Positions 7,879 through 16,708 of a stretch of DNA of 64,000 bases are shown here, piece by piece. Origin of the DNA: Sediminibacillus terrae (lineage in GTDB: Bacteria; Bacillota; Bacilli; Bacillales; Amphibacillaceae); contig NZ_VZDQ01000028.1 of NCBI RefSeq assembly GCF_009602435.1, positions 62,001 to 126,000 of the forward strand, read 5' to 3'. Both the position numbers and the translations under genes were made by a program. Below the pieces are notes generated by a model. The model was not told where the DNA came from, did no database searches, and worked only from the letters and a program-made list of their open reading frames with translations. Every line of letters begins with the position of its first letter. Positions within the stretch are counted from its first letter, which is position 1.

Positions 7879-9174
7879 TCATTCCTCCCCATCTACTCGA
7901 TAATAACTAATAAGCCGTTTTACAACATCCAGGTTGTTCAGGCTCTCTAAACTGTTCATCAGCTGTTGTTTACTTGTATGATGGGTGACCATCACGATTT
8001 CCGCTGTGTTTTCTGCACTTCCAGGAAGCTGCAGTATTTTTGCAAAACTGATATTCTGATCTGTAAATACATTGGTCAATTCCTGAAAAGTTCCTGCTTG
8101 GTCATCCGCCTCCAGCCTGACAAAATAGCGGGAATGTTTTTCGGAATCGTTCTTTAACTTTGTTGTGAACTGGGGTGTGATATACGAATTGCCGCTAATG
8201 CCCAGCCTAATGTTCTTTACAGCTTCCATTAAGTCGGAAACCACGGATGTTGCTGTCGGCATACTGCCTGCCCCTGGACCATAAAACATGGTTTCACCGA
8301 CTGCTTCCCCATGTACATAAACAGCATTGTATTCATTTTTCACAAGAGCCAACGGATGGTCCTGTGGCAGCAATGTAGGTTCGACGCTTACCTCTACCTT
8401 CCCTTCGCCCATAGACGCAATCCCGATAAGCTTTACAACATAACCCAACCGTTTGGCAAACACGATATCTTCCTGAGATATCGATGTAATTCCGGTCACC
8501 GCAACATCGTCTAAGTGAATATCCATCTTAAAAGCCAAATTCGCCAAGAGCGCCATTTTACGAGCAGCATCCAGCCCCTCTACATCTGCTGTAGGGTCGG
8601 ACTCTGCAAACCCGAGTTCCTGCGCTTCTTTCAGGACATCGGTGAAAGTTCGCTGTTCGTCGGTCATCTTGGTCAAAATATAATTAGTAGTGCCATTGAC
8701 GATTCCCATCATCTTTTGAATCCGGTCGGAAGCGAGTCCGTCTGTCAACGAGCGGAGAATCGGAATACCTCCTGCCACGCTTGCTTCATAGAAAATATCA
8801 CAATCATTTGCTTTCGCTATTTTGTGGAGTTTTTGTCCATATACAGCCATCAAATCTTTATTGGCAGTAATGATATGTTTTTTATGATGCAATGCCTTTT
8901 CAAGCAGTTCGTAAGTAGACTCGATTCCTCCCATGACTTCGATGATAATATCGATTTCCTGATCACTGACCAAGTCATCCGGTTCTGTCGTCAACACACC
9001 AGCATTCACTTCAATATTTCTAGCCTTTTCCAGCGTATGTACCAGAATTTTCTTTACTTCCAGTTCACAACCGAGCTTATACTTGATTTCTTCCTGGTGG
9101 TTTTGCAGAATTTTGATAACTCCTGTGCCGACTGTGCCGAGGCCGCACAGACCGATGCTGATTTTCCCCGTCAT
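7879..9174 (-). CDS. hom: Homoserine dehydrogenase
   Basis: Hom reduces aspartate semialdehyde to homoserine with NAD(P)H, at the branch toward threonine and methionine. The 431-aa protein has a Rossmann start ([12 protein letters not shown]), the family motif [16 protein letters not shown] near 170-186, a [12 protein letters not shown] segment, and a C-terminal ACT domain from about residue 350 ([13 protein letters not shown]), the usual threonine feedback site. The ATG at 9174 follows GAGGAGGCGG. It leads the hom-thrC-thrB operon. No T-box or other leader is visible in the 150 bases upstream. Confidence 0.96.
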   Translation of the reverse strand: MTGKISIGLCGLGTVGTGVIKILQNHQEEIKYKLGCELEVKKILVHTLEKARNIEVNAGVLTTEPDDLVSDQEIDIIIEVMGGIESTYELLEKALHHKKHIITANKDLMAVYGQKLHKIAKANDCDIFYEASVAGGIPILRSLTDGLASDRIQKMMGIVNGTTNYILTKMTDEQRTFTDVLKEAQELGFAESDPTADVEGLDAARKMALLANLAFKMDIHLDDVAVTGITSISQEDIVFAKRLGYVVKLIGIASMGEGKVEVSVEPTLLPQDHPLALVKNEYNAVYVHGEAVGETMFYGPGAGSMPTATSVVSDLMEAVKNIRLGISGNSYITPQFTTKLKNDSEKHSRYFVRLEADDQAGTFQELTNVFTDQNISFAKILQLPGSAENTAEIVMVTHHTSKQQLMNSLESLNNLDVVKRLISYYRVDGEE

Positions 9175-9324
9175 TATTCCGCCTCCTCGTGTATGTTATA
9201 AATATACATCTGTTTATCTATAGAGGACATTATACCTGTCTCCATCTTGTTTAGCAAGGAGGTTTTTGAATGTTAAGAAAATAATCACTTTAATAGCACC
9301 AATCTGCACAGCAGGTCCTATCTG

Positions 9325-10290
9325 TCAGGATACCGGTGTTTTCGCTTTCTCCCCACTTAGCACCCGTTCGATATTTTCCAGACACAACTCAATCATTCTC
9401 TTTCTTGTTTCAGTTGTTGCCGAACCTATATGCGGAAGACAAGTTACCTGTTGCAGCGTTAATAATGGATGTGTGGAATCAATCGGTTCATCTTCAAAAA
9501 CATCCAGGCCAGCACCAGCTATTTCTTCCTGGATCAATGCCTGATACAATGCTTTCTCATCTACATTTTTCCCACGGGAAGCATTGATAAAGACAGCAGT
9601 CTTTTTCATCTTGGAAAATGATTCCTTGTCGAACATATACCTGGTCTCGTCTGTTAAAGGTGCCAGGCAAACAACATAATCAGCCTTCTCTAGAAGGCGG
9701 TCGAACTCTGCATAATGGACCCCGAGTGCTTCTTCTGCTTGAAGTTTCCTTGTACGATTATGGTAAAGAACATTCATAGAAAAGCCCTGGGCTCTGCGTG
9801 CGACTGCTTCTCCGATTCTTCCCATGCCGATGATTCCCAATGTTTTATGATGAACATCTGTACCGGCCATCAAGAAAGGTGCCCAATTCTTCCATAACCC
9901 CTGCTTGATGAAGCTGTCGGCTTCCACAATTCTTCGCGCCGTTGCCAGCAGCAAAGCAAAGGTTAAATCTGCGGTAGTCTCCGTCAATACATCAGGGGTA
10001 TTACTAACAGTGATTCCCAATTTACGGGCAGCAGCAATATCGATATTGTCGTACCCGACAGCGAGATTTGCGACAATTTTCAAGTTCTCAGCCTGCTCAA
10101 GCAGCGAACCGCCCATTGGATCTGAGAGCATGGTGAGTATGGCATCAGCACGTTTGGTTTCTTTTTCCAACGTTTCTCGATTAACCGGTTTCTCCTCATA
10201 CGGCCACATCTGGATATCAAAGTGACGCTGAAAAGGTGAGATAATTTCTTCCGGTAGTTTACGGGTCACATAGAGATATGGTTTGATCAT
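9325..10290 (-). CDS. D-2-hydroxyacid dehydrogenase (glyoxylate/hydroxypyruvate reductase type)
   Basis: The 321-aa NAD(P)H-dependent enzyme has the nucleotide loop GIIGMGRIGEAVARR near 153-167, the substrate arginine in INASRGKNVDE, the catalytic glutamate in EDEP and the catalytic histidine in LPHIGSAT. It fits the GyaR/GhrB-like D-glycerate dehydrogenase group; the physiological substrate is inferred from family only. The ATG at 10290 is preferred because AAAGGA lies upstream; the longer start at 10314 overlaps yutH. The gene lies 17 bases after yutH and may be co-transcribed with it. Confidence 0.9.
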   Translation of the reverse strand: MIKPYLYVTRKLPEEIISPFQRHFDIQMWPYEEKPVNRETLEKETKRADAILTMLSDPMGGSLLEQAENLKIVANLAVGYDNIDIAAARKLGITVSNTPDVLTETTADLTFALLLATARRIVEADSFIKQGLWKNWAPFLMAGTDVHHKTLGIIGMGRIGEAVARRAQGFSMNVLYHNRTRKLQAEEALGVHYAEFDRLLEKADYVVCLAPLTDETRYMFDKESFSKMKKTAVFINASRGKNVDEKALYQALIQEEIAGAGLDVFEDEPIDSTHPLLTLQQVTCLPHIGSATTETRKRMIELCLENIERVLSGEKAKTPVS

Positions 10291-10307
10291 AATAGTTACA
10301 TCCTTTC

Positions 10308-11279
10308 TTACCAATCTAATACAGGGATATGCAATGCTTTTGCATCGAGGCCCAGATCGGCAAAAAAAGTTCTCATTTTCTGCTCGTATTCCGGTTGATT
10401 CTCCAACAGCTCTGCGTATCCCTTATAAGTGAATTCGGGGTCGCGACTCGATATTCCTGTTTCGATATAATCGAACAAATGAATTGGCAGCAGCAATCGA
10501 GCATAAACCAATCGCCAGCCGAAGATGGAAAGCGGCTTGACAGCCTGATATTCGGAAAGAAATTGTTCTACGCGGTAAAACCCTGAATCTGGTTGCAACA
10601 GCATCATGCGGATCTGCTCGGCAATGTCCCTTGCGGCATGATCATAAACAATTTCATCCGGCCAAATCGTTTGTCCTTTCACTTGTCCCCCATATCGTTG
10701 AAAGGTGAAGCAGCCCCCATCCCCATCGTCAAAATGCTGTTCGGACTCTGCCTCCTGCAAATATTGAAGGGCATTTTCCGCACACCCGCTCACATACGGG
10801 TATGTATCGATGAACAATCGTTGAAATCGGGACACCGGCCGTTCGTTATACTGCTGCTGGAAAATGGAATCAAACAACGCCAGTTTGCTGATCCATAACT
10901 GTTTCCATTGTCCGTAGGCAACAGCCTCTGACGGCTGGTAAGGATAATTTCTGCCAAGTTGATGGAACATAGCCAAATCAGCGCCATGGTCTGTATATTC
11001 CCGATCTTCGGACAGGTTTGCATACAATACAACGTAAGGTTGACCGCCATATTCGGTGAACAGATCGCCCTGCTTATTCACAATGGGAACTGCCAGACGA
11101 GAAAACCCATTTTGAAAAAAGTACTCGCCAACTGCTTTTTGTTCGAAATACCGCTTATCACTTGCTGACTTTGGTATAATAAAGAAACAATCCTTTTCCT
11201 GACGGTAGCCTTTCACCCCATCTAGTGTCACTTCACTGCCCTGAAAGCCGTCGGTATATTCGGATAGAAGTTCCAGCAT
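10308..11279 (-). CDS. yutH: Spore coat-associated kinase-like protein YutH
   Basis: The 323-aa protein matches the YutH branch of the CotS/YtaA family, which have a degenerate aminoglycoside/choline kinase fold and sit in the spore coat. Its conserved segments include LAMFHQLGRNY and PDEIVYDHAARDIAEQ, the position of the kinase HGD loop, here changed to DHAARD, so phosphotransfer is doubtful. GGAGAGAG lies six bases before the ATG at 11279. YutH also lies next to hom in B. subtilis, which supports orthology. A sporulation promoter would be expected but I cannot assign one. Confidence 0.85.
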   Translation of the reverse strand: MLELLSEYTDGFQGSEVTLDGVKGYRQEKDCFFIIPKSASDKRYFEQKAVGEYFFQNGFSRLAVPIVNKQGDLFTEYGGQPYVVLYANLSEDREYTDHGADLAMFHQLGRNYPYQPSEAVAYGQWKQLWISKLALFDSIFQQQYNERPVSRFQRLFIDTYPYVSGCAENALQYLQEAESEQHFDDGDGGCFTFQRYGGQVKGQTIWPDEIVYDHAARDIAEQIRMMLLQPDSGFYRVEQFLSEYQAVKPLSIFGWRLVYARLLLPIHLFDYIETGISSRDPEFTYKGYAELLENQPEYEQKMRTFFADLGLDAKALHIPVLDW

Positions 11280-11414
11280 GGATCACTCTCTCCTTTTTGC
11301 TTTTAGTTCAGCTTATGAAGACTCAGAACAAATTCGAACCTTGTTTTTGATTTATCGATGCTGGCTTAGGGTATAGTAAGGAGTAGAAATAATTATAAGG
11401 TTAGGTGTCTTGCT

Positions 11415-11924
11415 ATGGAGAATAATACAAAAAAATCCGCACTAGAACAAAAGGCAAGGTCATGGCTCGTCGATCGTGGAGTTACCATGGATGACATTGC
11501 CGATCTTGTTTATTACTTACAAAATAAATATCATGAAAATCTTACCTTGGAGCAATGTAAGCACCATGTAGACCGGGTGCTAAGCAAGCGGGAAATTCAA
11601 AACGCCATCCTGACAGGCATCCAGCTGGATGTGCTTGCCGAGCAAAAAAAGTTGGAAGAGCCGCTTCAGCATACAATCGAAATTGACGAAAGTTTGTATG
11701 GTGTAGATGAAATCATCGCTTTTTCTATTGTGAATGTGTATGGCTCCATCGGTTTTACAAACTATGGTTATATCGACAAACAAAAGCCGGGTATTTTAAA
11801 AAAATTGAATGATAAATCCACTGGAGAATGCCACACATTCCTGGATGACATCGTGGGCGCCATTGCTGCAGCTGCATCAAGCAGGCTGGCACATAGTGCG
11901 AACGACGAAAAAGATATCGATTAG
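11415..11924 (+). CDS. yutG: Phosphatidylglycerophosphatase A-like protein YutG
   Basis: The 169-aa soluble protein belongs to the PgpA-like family as represented by B. subtilis YutG. Typical segments are ALEQKARSWLVDRGVTMDDIA at the start and DEIIAFSIVNVYGSIGFTNYG in the middle, ending LDDIVGAIAAAASSRLAH. Family members are proposed to dephosphorylate phosphatidylglycerophosphate, but this short form has no membrane segment and its activity is unproven. An AGGTG ribosome binding site lies seven bases before the ATG, and a terminator follows within 10 bases. Confidence 0.85.
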   Translation: MENNTKKSALEQKARSWLVDRGVTMDDIADLVYYLQNKYHENLTLEQCKHHVDRVLSKREIQNAILTGIQLDVLAEQKKLEEPLQHTIEIDESLYGVDEIIAFSIVNVYGSIGFTNYGYIDKQKPGILKKLNDKSTGECHTFLDDIVGAIAAAASSRLAHSANDEKDID

Positions 11925-11930
11925 ATAGAG

Positions 11931-11966
11931 AAAGACGCCTGAACACATTGTTCAAGCGTCTTTTTA
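11931..11966 (+). terminator. Terminator of yutG
   Basis: AAAGACGC and GAAC pair with GTTC and GCGTCTTT around an ACATT loop, followed by Ts. Confidence 0.85.
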
Positions 11967-12029
11967 TATGGGTTCACTGCTCGGTTATATACGGCCACCA
12001 AATGGACAAAAACAGCGACAAGCTAACCT

Positions 12030-12110
12030 CCTGCATTCATTCGGCGGAAATACCATGTGCTTTACGCGGGCGGCTGGAGGACTTCCTGTTTCTAACGAAG
12101 GGGCCTACCC
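12030..12110. repeat. Decayed half-copy of the palindromic element
   Basis: GGCGGAAATACC, GCTTTACGCGGGCGGCTGG and GGACTTCCTG match the first module of 37483-37582 with several changes. The matching right half is not recognisable. It lies between yutG and the yutF stop and carries no gene. Confidence 0.5.
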
Positions 12111-12177
12111 TTTCCCACCTTGGATCGAGGTTCCTCATTTTAACAAATGTCAGGGTCGCTTGGGCTTTTCTTTGTTC

Positions 12178-12948
12178 TTACAGCTTGTCCAGCCAATCTT
12201 TCAACGTTTGCACCGTATAAGTCGGTTGTTCCGCATATCCTTTCAATTGTTCCTCTGATGTCAACCCGGTGAACACCATCAACGTATCAAGACCTGCATT
12301 CATTCCTGCCAAAATATCTGTGTCATAATTATCTCCGACCATTAGCGTGTCATCTCGTGATGCGCCCAGCTCTTTTAATGCCTGCTCCATTATCCCGCTC
12401 TCGGGCTTTCCGATGACAAGCGGAAGCTTACCAGTACTCGTGGAGACCACGGAAGTGATCGCTCCGTTTCCTGGTACAAGGCCACGTTCTGTCGGAATGG
12501 CTATGTCCCCGTTGGTAGAGATGAACTGTGCCCCCTCGCGAACATTCAAGCAAGCTTTTGCCAGTTTTTCATAATTGATATCCCGGTCGATACCGATAAC
12601 CACATAATCAGCATTTTCACCGGACAGGGTGAGTCCTTCCTGCTCCAACGCTGCCATCAATCCTCCTTCTCCAATGGCAAAAACGGTGGCATCGGGGTTC
12701 TCCTGCCGGATATAGGCCGCAGTCGCCATGCTCGAAGTAAACACTTCGCCTTCCTCGGCAGCTATTCCCATGCCATTCAATTTGTCTGCTATCTGTCGCT
12801 GGGTCAAGGAAGAATTATTCGTCAAAAACAGATGTGGCAGGTTTCTTTCTTTTACTTTTGCTATGAAAGCCGGAGCATCTTCTATGCACTGCATCCCTTT
12901 ATACATGGTGCCATCCAAATCGATCAAATAAGCCTGATAGTTTTTCAT
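12178..12948 (-). CDS. yutF: HAD-superfamily phosphatase YutF (NagD-like)
   Basis: A 256-aa class IIA HAD hydrolase. Motif I is DLDGTMYKG at residues 10-18 (nucleophile D10), motif II is the FLTNNSS serine region near 38-44, a lysine occurs near VIGKPE, and motif IV is MVGDNYDTDI near 207. The cap domain between motifs II and III is of the NagD type. Such enzymes dephosphorylate small sugar or nucleotide phosphates in the cytosol; the substrate of YutF is uncertain. It is the third gene of the conserved yutH-yutG-yutF-yutE series. Confidence 0.9.
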   Translation of the reverse strand: MKNYQAYLIDLDGTMYKGMQCIEDAPAFIAKVKERNLPHLFLTNNSSLTQRQIADKLNGMGIAAEEGEVFTSSMATAAYIRQENPDATVFAIGEGGLMAALEQEGLTLSGENADYVVIGIDRDINYEKLAKACLNVREGAQFISTNGDIAIPTERGLVPGNGAITSVVSTSTGKLPLVIGKPESGIMEQALKELGASRDDTLMVGDNYDTDILAGMNAGLDTLMVFTGLTSEEQLKGYAEQPTYTVQTLKDWLDKL

Positions 12949-13047
12949 GGTAGTTCCTCACCTGTCCTTCCTTTTGTTCAGTTTCCATTGCTGTCGGTCC
13001 AATGGAAAAAACCCCGCCATTTGGCAAGGATTTTCATCGAACTCGTA

Positions 13048-13485
13048 TCAATTGCCCGAAAATGTATTGGCCACATCCGTTTCATTATCAAGAAAATCAT
13101 TGATCCTGGAACTGAACATTTCAATCGAAGCATAATTCGTCTTAATCACCCGTAAAATCTCTTCATGGTCGATGTTCAAATAATCCTTTACCAGCATCTT
13201 TCTCAATTCGATCACTTGCTTATACCCGTCTGCTTCCTCTGCAGGCAACACTGTTTCATCCACCAGAATGTCGATGATATCGAAAAAACTACCTGGATCA
13301 CGCATAATAAAACCATCAATGACCATGTTGCCAACATCGAGCATCGATTCAATCACCATATGTGTCATTCTCTCCAAACTGAGTTTTTCCAAAAATGAAT
13401 CGTAAGTATGTTGGTCGAATTCGGTCATCAATCCATCCATATATAATAAATGACGTTCAATAATACTTCTGTCTACAAAATACAA
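13048..13485 (-). CDS. yutE: DUF86 / HepT-like protein YutE
   Basis: The 145-aa all-alpha protein belongs to DUF86, the HEPN-related family that includes HepT toxins. The segment that usually carries R-x4-6-H reads LRKMLVKDYLNID, with lysines where the family normally has N and H, so RNase activity is doubtful. No MNT-type nucleotidyltransferase partner is adjacent. A TTG at 13485 is used, with GGAGGG eight bases upstream, giving the start MYFVDR. Orthology with YutE rests on sequence and position after yutF. Confidence 0.85.
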   Translation of the reverse strand: MYFVDRSIIERHLLYMDGLMTEFDQHTYDSFLEKLSLERMTHMVIESMLDVGNMVIDGFIMRDPGSFFDIIDILVDETVLPAEEADGYKQVIELRKMLVKDYLNIDHEEILRVIKTNYASIEMFSSRINDFLDNETDVANTFSGN

Positions 13486-13625
13486 TGACTTGTCCCTCCC
13501 GACAACTAATCGATTTTGTCCTTATCATACCATAACTATATCCATACAGGCAGTGGTTTAAAAGCAAAAGGAACTTTGCTATGATGTACAGAGACACAAA
13601 CGCATTCTTATTAGGAGGAATAACA

Positions 13626-13898
13626 TTGGCGGAAGAACGAATGATCATTAAAGATGAAATCCAGGAAGTAAAAACCCGTTTTATCAGCTTTAAATCGAAC
13701 CATCAGCGGTTTGATCTGGCACTTGTTCATTCTGAACAATATCAGGGAAAAACAATGGTAATCGATCTGAGCGGAAACCGCTTTACTATAATGGATAAAG
13801 AAGACGCGGCCAAAGAAGGAAACCTCGAACATGAGTTTCACCTCACGGAAGTGCGAGCGGAGGAACTGAGACGTTTTCTAACCGAAGTGCTTGATTGA
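13626..13898 (+). CDS. DUF3055 family protein
   Basis: This 90-aa protein has the DUF3055 pattern: ETKTRF-like segment (here EVKTRFISF), RFDLALVHSEQYQGK, DLSGNRFTIM and a C-terminal LEHEFHLTEVRAEELRRFL helix. Function is unknown. The start is TTG at 13626, seven bases after AGGAGG; the frame is open upstream to an ATG at 13581 without a ribosome binding site in place. It is divergent from yutE and followed by a small unknown gene on the same strand. Confidence 0.85.
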   Translation: MAEERMIIKDEIQEVKTRFISFKSNHQRFDLALVHSEQYQGKTMVIDLSGNRFTIMDKEDAAKEGNLEHEFHLTEVRAEELRRFLTEVLD

Positions 13899-13982
13899 GG
13901 AAAGCAGGAAGTTTCTGGAGCAATTCTTTTCGTATATTCACCTCTCCCTTTTGCCAAGCTATCCATAAGGGAGGAACAGTAG

Positions 13983-14273
13983 ATGAAAAAAAAGCAGCGA
14001 AAAAAGCAGAAGTATTCTGATGTCTCTACCGTCGAGGACAGGAGAAACTTCCTGGCAGCAGAAGAAGTCCCCGAAGGTGCTTATGGATCACCTATCAACA
14101 AATCCGAACCAGTGGAAAATAAAAGCACTCCTTGGCATGAAGAACAGCGGTTTCATAGTGCATTCAACTTCCCGGACAAAGATTTTCATGATGATTTGCC
14201 AAGACAGGTGGGACCTGCACATCCGCCTCATGACCATAAAGGTGACGTAGAGCCGCAGGAAGAACAGGAATAG
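13983..14273 (+). CDS. Small hydrophilic Bacillaceae protein of unknown function
   Basis: A 96-aa protein with a very basic start (KKKQRKKQK) and a proline-rich acidic remainder, including PEGAYGSPI, STPWHEEQRFHSAFN and PRQVGPAHPPHD. No enzyme motif, membrane segment or secretion signal is visible, and it is probably disordered. A GGGAGG site lies eight bases before the ATG at 13983. I recall similar small cytosolic proteins in other Bacillaceae but cannot name a family. The last codons form part of a strong GC hairpin (14248-14290) that is shared with the convergent yutD side but has no clear T tract. Confidence 0.75.
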   Translation: MKKKQRKKQKYSDVSTVEDRRNFLAAEEVPEGAYGSPINKSEPVENKSTPWHEEQRFHSAFNFPDKDFHDDLPRQVGPAHPPHDHKGDVEPQEEQE

Positions 14274-14297
14274 TTCTTCCGCGGCTCTATTCGCGCT

Positions 14298-14573
14298 TTA
14301 CTGGTCAATGCGTTTCATGACAAAATAGGCACAGCCAAAATTGCAATACTCATATAGATAATCATCGAGCGTACTTATCTTTGAATCAAAACCCGCTTTG
14401 GGATTCTGGTTATCATAAAATCCTTTCAAACGGAGCTGTTCATAGCCCCAATCGCCGACTATAAAATCATATTTGCTTAAAATATCACTGAATCGTTGTT
14501 TTATCGCTTCTTCCTGGAAGCCATCCTTCACATTCTCTACTACTTCGTAATTTTTGCCCTCTATTTCGATCAT
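14298..14573 (-). CDS. yutD: DUF1027 family protein YutD
   Basis: A 91-aa cytoplasmic protein with the DUF1027 signature: FSDILSKYDFIVGDWGYEQLRLKGF in the middle and DYLYEYCNFGCAYFV at the end, with two cysteines three residues apart. The ATG at 14573 is used because AGGAG lies at a good distance; a GTG at 14582 is an alternative. Function is unknown. It matches yutD of B. subtilis, next to yutC in both. Confidence 0.88.
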   Translation of the reverse strand: MIEIEGKNYEVVENVKDGFQEEAIKQRFSDILSKYDFIVGDWGYEQLRLKGFYDNQNPKAGFDSKISTLDDYLYEYCNFGCAYFVMKRIDQ

Positions 14574-14716
14574 GACATCCACTCCTTAAGCCTGTTAATA
14601 GTGTACCACATTTTTTCTTGTAGAAATACATCTCCGTTTTTTCCCAGCATGAAACCGAAAGAAAATCAACAAACTAAAACAAGGGGGAACAACAATCAAA
14701 AGTCAGGAGGGTACTC

Positions 14717-15334
14717 ATGATGAATAAACGAAGAAGTTTCCCATTGCTGCTGGCTGCTCTCCTTATGGCTTCCGGATGCGCCACTGGGAACAGAGGGGCC
14801 GATCCAGAAGTGGACCGTTCCTTAAACGGTACGGAAGCCGATAATGAGCAAGGGACCGGCACGATGGATGAGAATGACGTCACCTCGAAGCTTGGTTATG
14901 TACGATATAAAAAAGATGAACTTGACAGTGATGAAGAAAGCAGACAAATGGTCAGCATCGACCGGAATAAAATGGCCGATACCATCACCAGAATGATTCT
15001 TCGCTATGACGGTTTTGAGGAAGCTGCAACACTTGTAACCGACGATGAAGTGCTTATCGCCTATCACAGACCGGAAAACATGGAACGAGAAAAAGCAGCA
15101 TCCATAGCAAAAAAAACTGCAATGTCTTTAATGCCCGGATACTACGATATCATCGTGTCTGACAAGGATGTATCCTTTCAAGAAATCCAAAGCTTGAAAA
15201 ATTCTTCGACGCTAGACGACGACTATGAGAATACACTCCGCAGTATCATGGAAAGCATGAAAGAAGCCCCGCAAGGAGAGGGCTGGCCAGAAGCCGATGT
15301 AAAGGACCGGGATGACGATGCCATGACAGAATAA
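14717..15334 (+). CDS. yutC: YhcN/YlaJ family sporulation lipoprotein YutC
   Basis: The 205-aa protein starts with a short basic and hydrophobic signal ending in a lipobox (LLMASGC, Cys at about residue 21), so it should be a membrane-anchored lipoprotein. The remainder, with DTITRMILRYDGFEEAATLVTDDEVLIAYH, fits the YhcN/YlaJ spore lipoprotein family. Either of two adjacent ATGs (14717 or 14720) could be used after GGAGGG. Family members are made in the forespore or found in the spore inner membrane. Its order relative to yutD and lytH follows B. subtilis, but lipA is missing between yutC and lytH. Confidence 0.88.
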   Translation: MMNKRRSFPLLLAALLMASGCATGNRGADPEVDRSLNGTEADNEQGTGTMDENDVTSKLGYVRYKKDELDSDEESRQMVSIDRNKMADTITRMILRYDGFEEAATLVTDDEVLIAYHRPENMEREKAASIAKKTAMSLMPGYYDIIVSDKDVSFQEIQSLKNSSTLDDDYENTLRSIMESMKEAPQGEGWPEADVKDRDDDAMTE

Positions 15335-15482
15335 AACGGAAACAGACAGGGATGTTCCAACAATGGCTTTGGAGCATCCTTTGCTTTGTGAACTCCTCGA
15401 GGATGTATAAGTTTCCAATTGTTTTTCCGGATTACTCGTGCACACTAATACCAGAAAACTTAGAACCGGGGGGTGAATAACC

Positions 15483-16448
15483 TTGAAATCAAAAACAACT
15501 TGCTTTGCCGCATTGTCATTTTTCTTTTTGTTCTTCTCTTCTTCTGTAATAGCTGAAGAAAAGGTACCAGATGAAAAACAGACAAAAATGGCGCTTTTCA
15601 AAAAGACACAAGCCATTACACATATCCCTTGGTATTACTTTGCTGCAATTGATCAGTATGAACATAATATTCAAAAAGAAGAAGACAAAGCGGAACGACT
15701 CACTTCGATCGATATCCCGGACGAGCTCTGGTTCGGAGTCAGCAATCCCGGCTTTACTTCAGAAGAGCTGATAGCCGTTTCCAACGGCTGGGGGCGTGAC
15801 GGAGATGGGGATGGATTGGCCGAAAAAAGCAATGATGAAGATGTTTTGTACACAATGGCCCATTGGATAAATCAATTCGGGAACAATAAAGAGGACATCA
15901 AAATCTCCCTATGGAACTATTACCAACGTGAATTGACTGTGCAAACGATCATGAGCATTGCAAAAATATACGAAAAGTTCGGTACACTCACCTTGGATAA
16001 AACCGATTTCCCCCTCCCCTTGCATGCAAACTATAGCTACCGGAATACATGGGGAGATGCCCGTGGTTTCGGGGGCAGGAGAATCCACGAAGGAACCGAC
16101 ATATTTGCAGGCTACGGAGTACCGGTGAAAGCAACCACTTATGGAGTTGTAGAAATGAAAGGCTGGAATAAATATGGAGGGTGGCGGATCGGGATCCGGG
16201 ACATCCATAACCATTATCACTACTTCGCTCACCTGAACGGTTATGAGAAAGGGATAAATGTCGGCGATGTCGTGGAACCAGGGACGGTCATCGGTTCAGT
16301 GGGAGCAACAGGATATGGGCCACCCGGCACTTCCGGAAAATTCCCACCACATCTTCATTACGGGATGTATAAAGACAACGGCTATAGTGAATGGTCGTTC
16401 GATCCATACCCTCATTTAAAAAAATGGGAACGAAACGCCCGAAACTAA
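15483..16448 (+). CDS. lytH: M23 peptidase LytH (YunA), spore cortex endopeptidase type
   Basis: A 321-aa secreted zinc peptidase. It has an N-terminal signal peptide (residues 1-23, FFLFFSSSVIAEE), a ~150-residue middle part and a C-terminal M23 domain with zinc ligands in RIHEGTDIFAG (H and D) and FPPHLHYG (HLH), plus a HYHYFAH strand. In B. subtilis LytH trims stem peptides to give the single L-Ala residues of the cortex during sporulation. The TTG at 15483 follows GGGGGTG by eight bases. Upstream 150 bases hold no other gene. Confidence 0.9.
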   Translation: MKSKTTCFAALSFFFLFFSSSVIAEEKVPDEKQTKMALFKKTQAITHIPWYYFAAIDQYEHNIQKEEDKAERLTSIDIPDELWFGVSNPGFTSEELIAVSNGWGRDGDGDGLAEKSNDEDVLYTMAHWINQFGNNKEDIKISLWNYYQRELTVQTIMSIAKIYEKFGTLTLDKTDFPLPLHANYSYRNTWGDARGFGGRRIHEGTDIFAGYGVPVKATTYGVVEMKGWNKYGGWRIGIRDIHNHYHYFAHLNGYEKGINVGDVVEPGTVIGSVGATGYGPPGTSGKFPPHLHYGMYKDNGYSEWSFDPYPHLKKWERNARN

Positions 16449-16563
16449 ATGAATGTGTATAAAGGCTAAGCACTAGAGAAGCCATACTTCGATAGGGGCC
16501 TTGAGATTTTTTGGGATGAATGCTGAAAAGCCGGAAATCCCTTTCCCTGCTCTTTTACAACGA

Positions 16564-16596
16564 AAACCGCCTCACCGTGTCGGTGAGGCGGTTTAT
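16564..16596 (-). terminator. Terminator of metPS
   Basis: A 13-bp GC-rich stem (AAACCGCCTCACC and its complement) with a four-base loop. On the minus strand it is followed by a T-rich stretch, 8 bases after the metS stop. Confidence 0.88.
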
Positions 16597-16603
16597 CATG
16601 AAT

Positions 16604-16708
16604 TTATTTCGCTTTCGCAACTTTCCTTGCATAAAGAATGCTGGCAATCAATCCGCCCCAGATGACGACAACCCCGATGATTGCCATGGTTATGGCTCCT
16701 CCTGACAT
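16604..16708 (-). CDS. metS: Methionine/alanine importer small subunit MetS
   Basis: A 34-aa single-span membrane peptide: hydrophobic residues 5-26 (AITMAIIGVVVIWGGLIASI) then a basic tail RKVAKAK. Such peptides assist the NSS transporter MetP. The ATG shares one base with the metP stop (TAATG), so translation is coupled, and GAGGTGG is placed just before it. It is too short for routine gene calling. Confidence 0.85.
   Translation of the reverse strand: MSGGAITMAIIGVVVIWGGLIASILYARKVAKAK

Noticed and set aside
8515-9201. 228-codon frame antisense to hom
   Set aside because: Covers the coding strand of a clear homoserine dehydrogenase; its composition is that of an antisense frame.
14248-14290. 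Strong hairpin overlapping the end of the small gene at 13983 as a terminator
   Set aside because: The stem is strong but neither side has a proper T tract, so I did not list it as a terminator.
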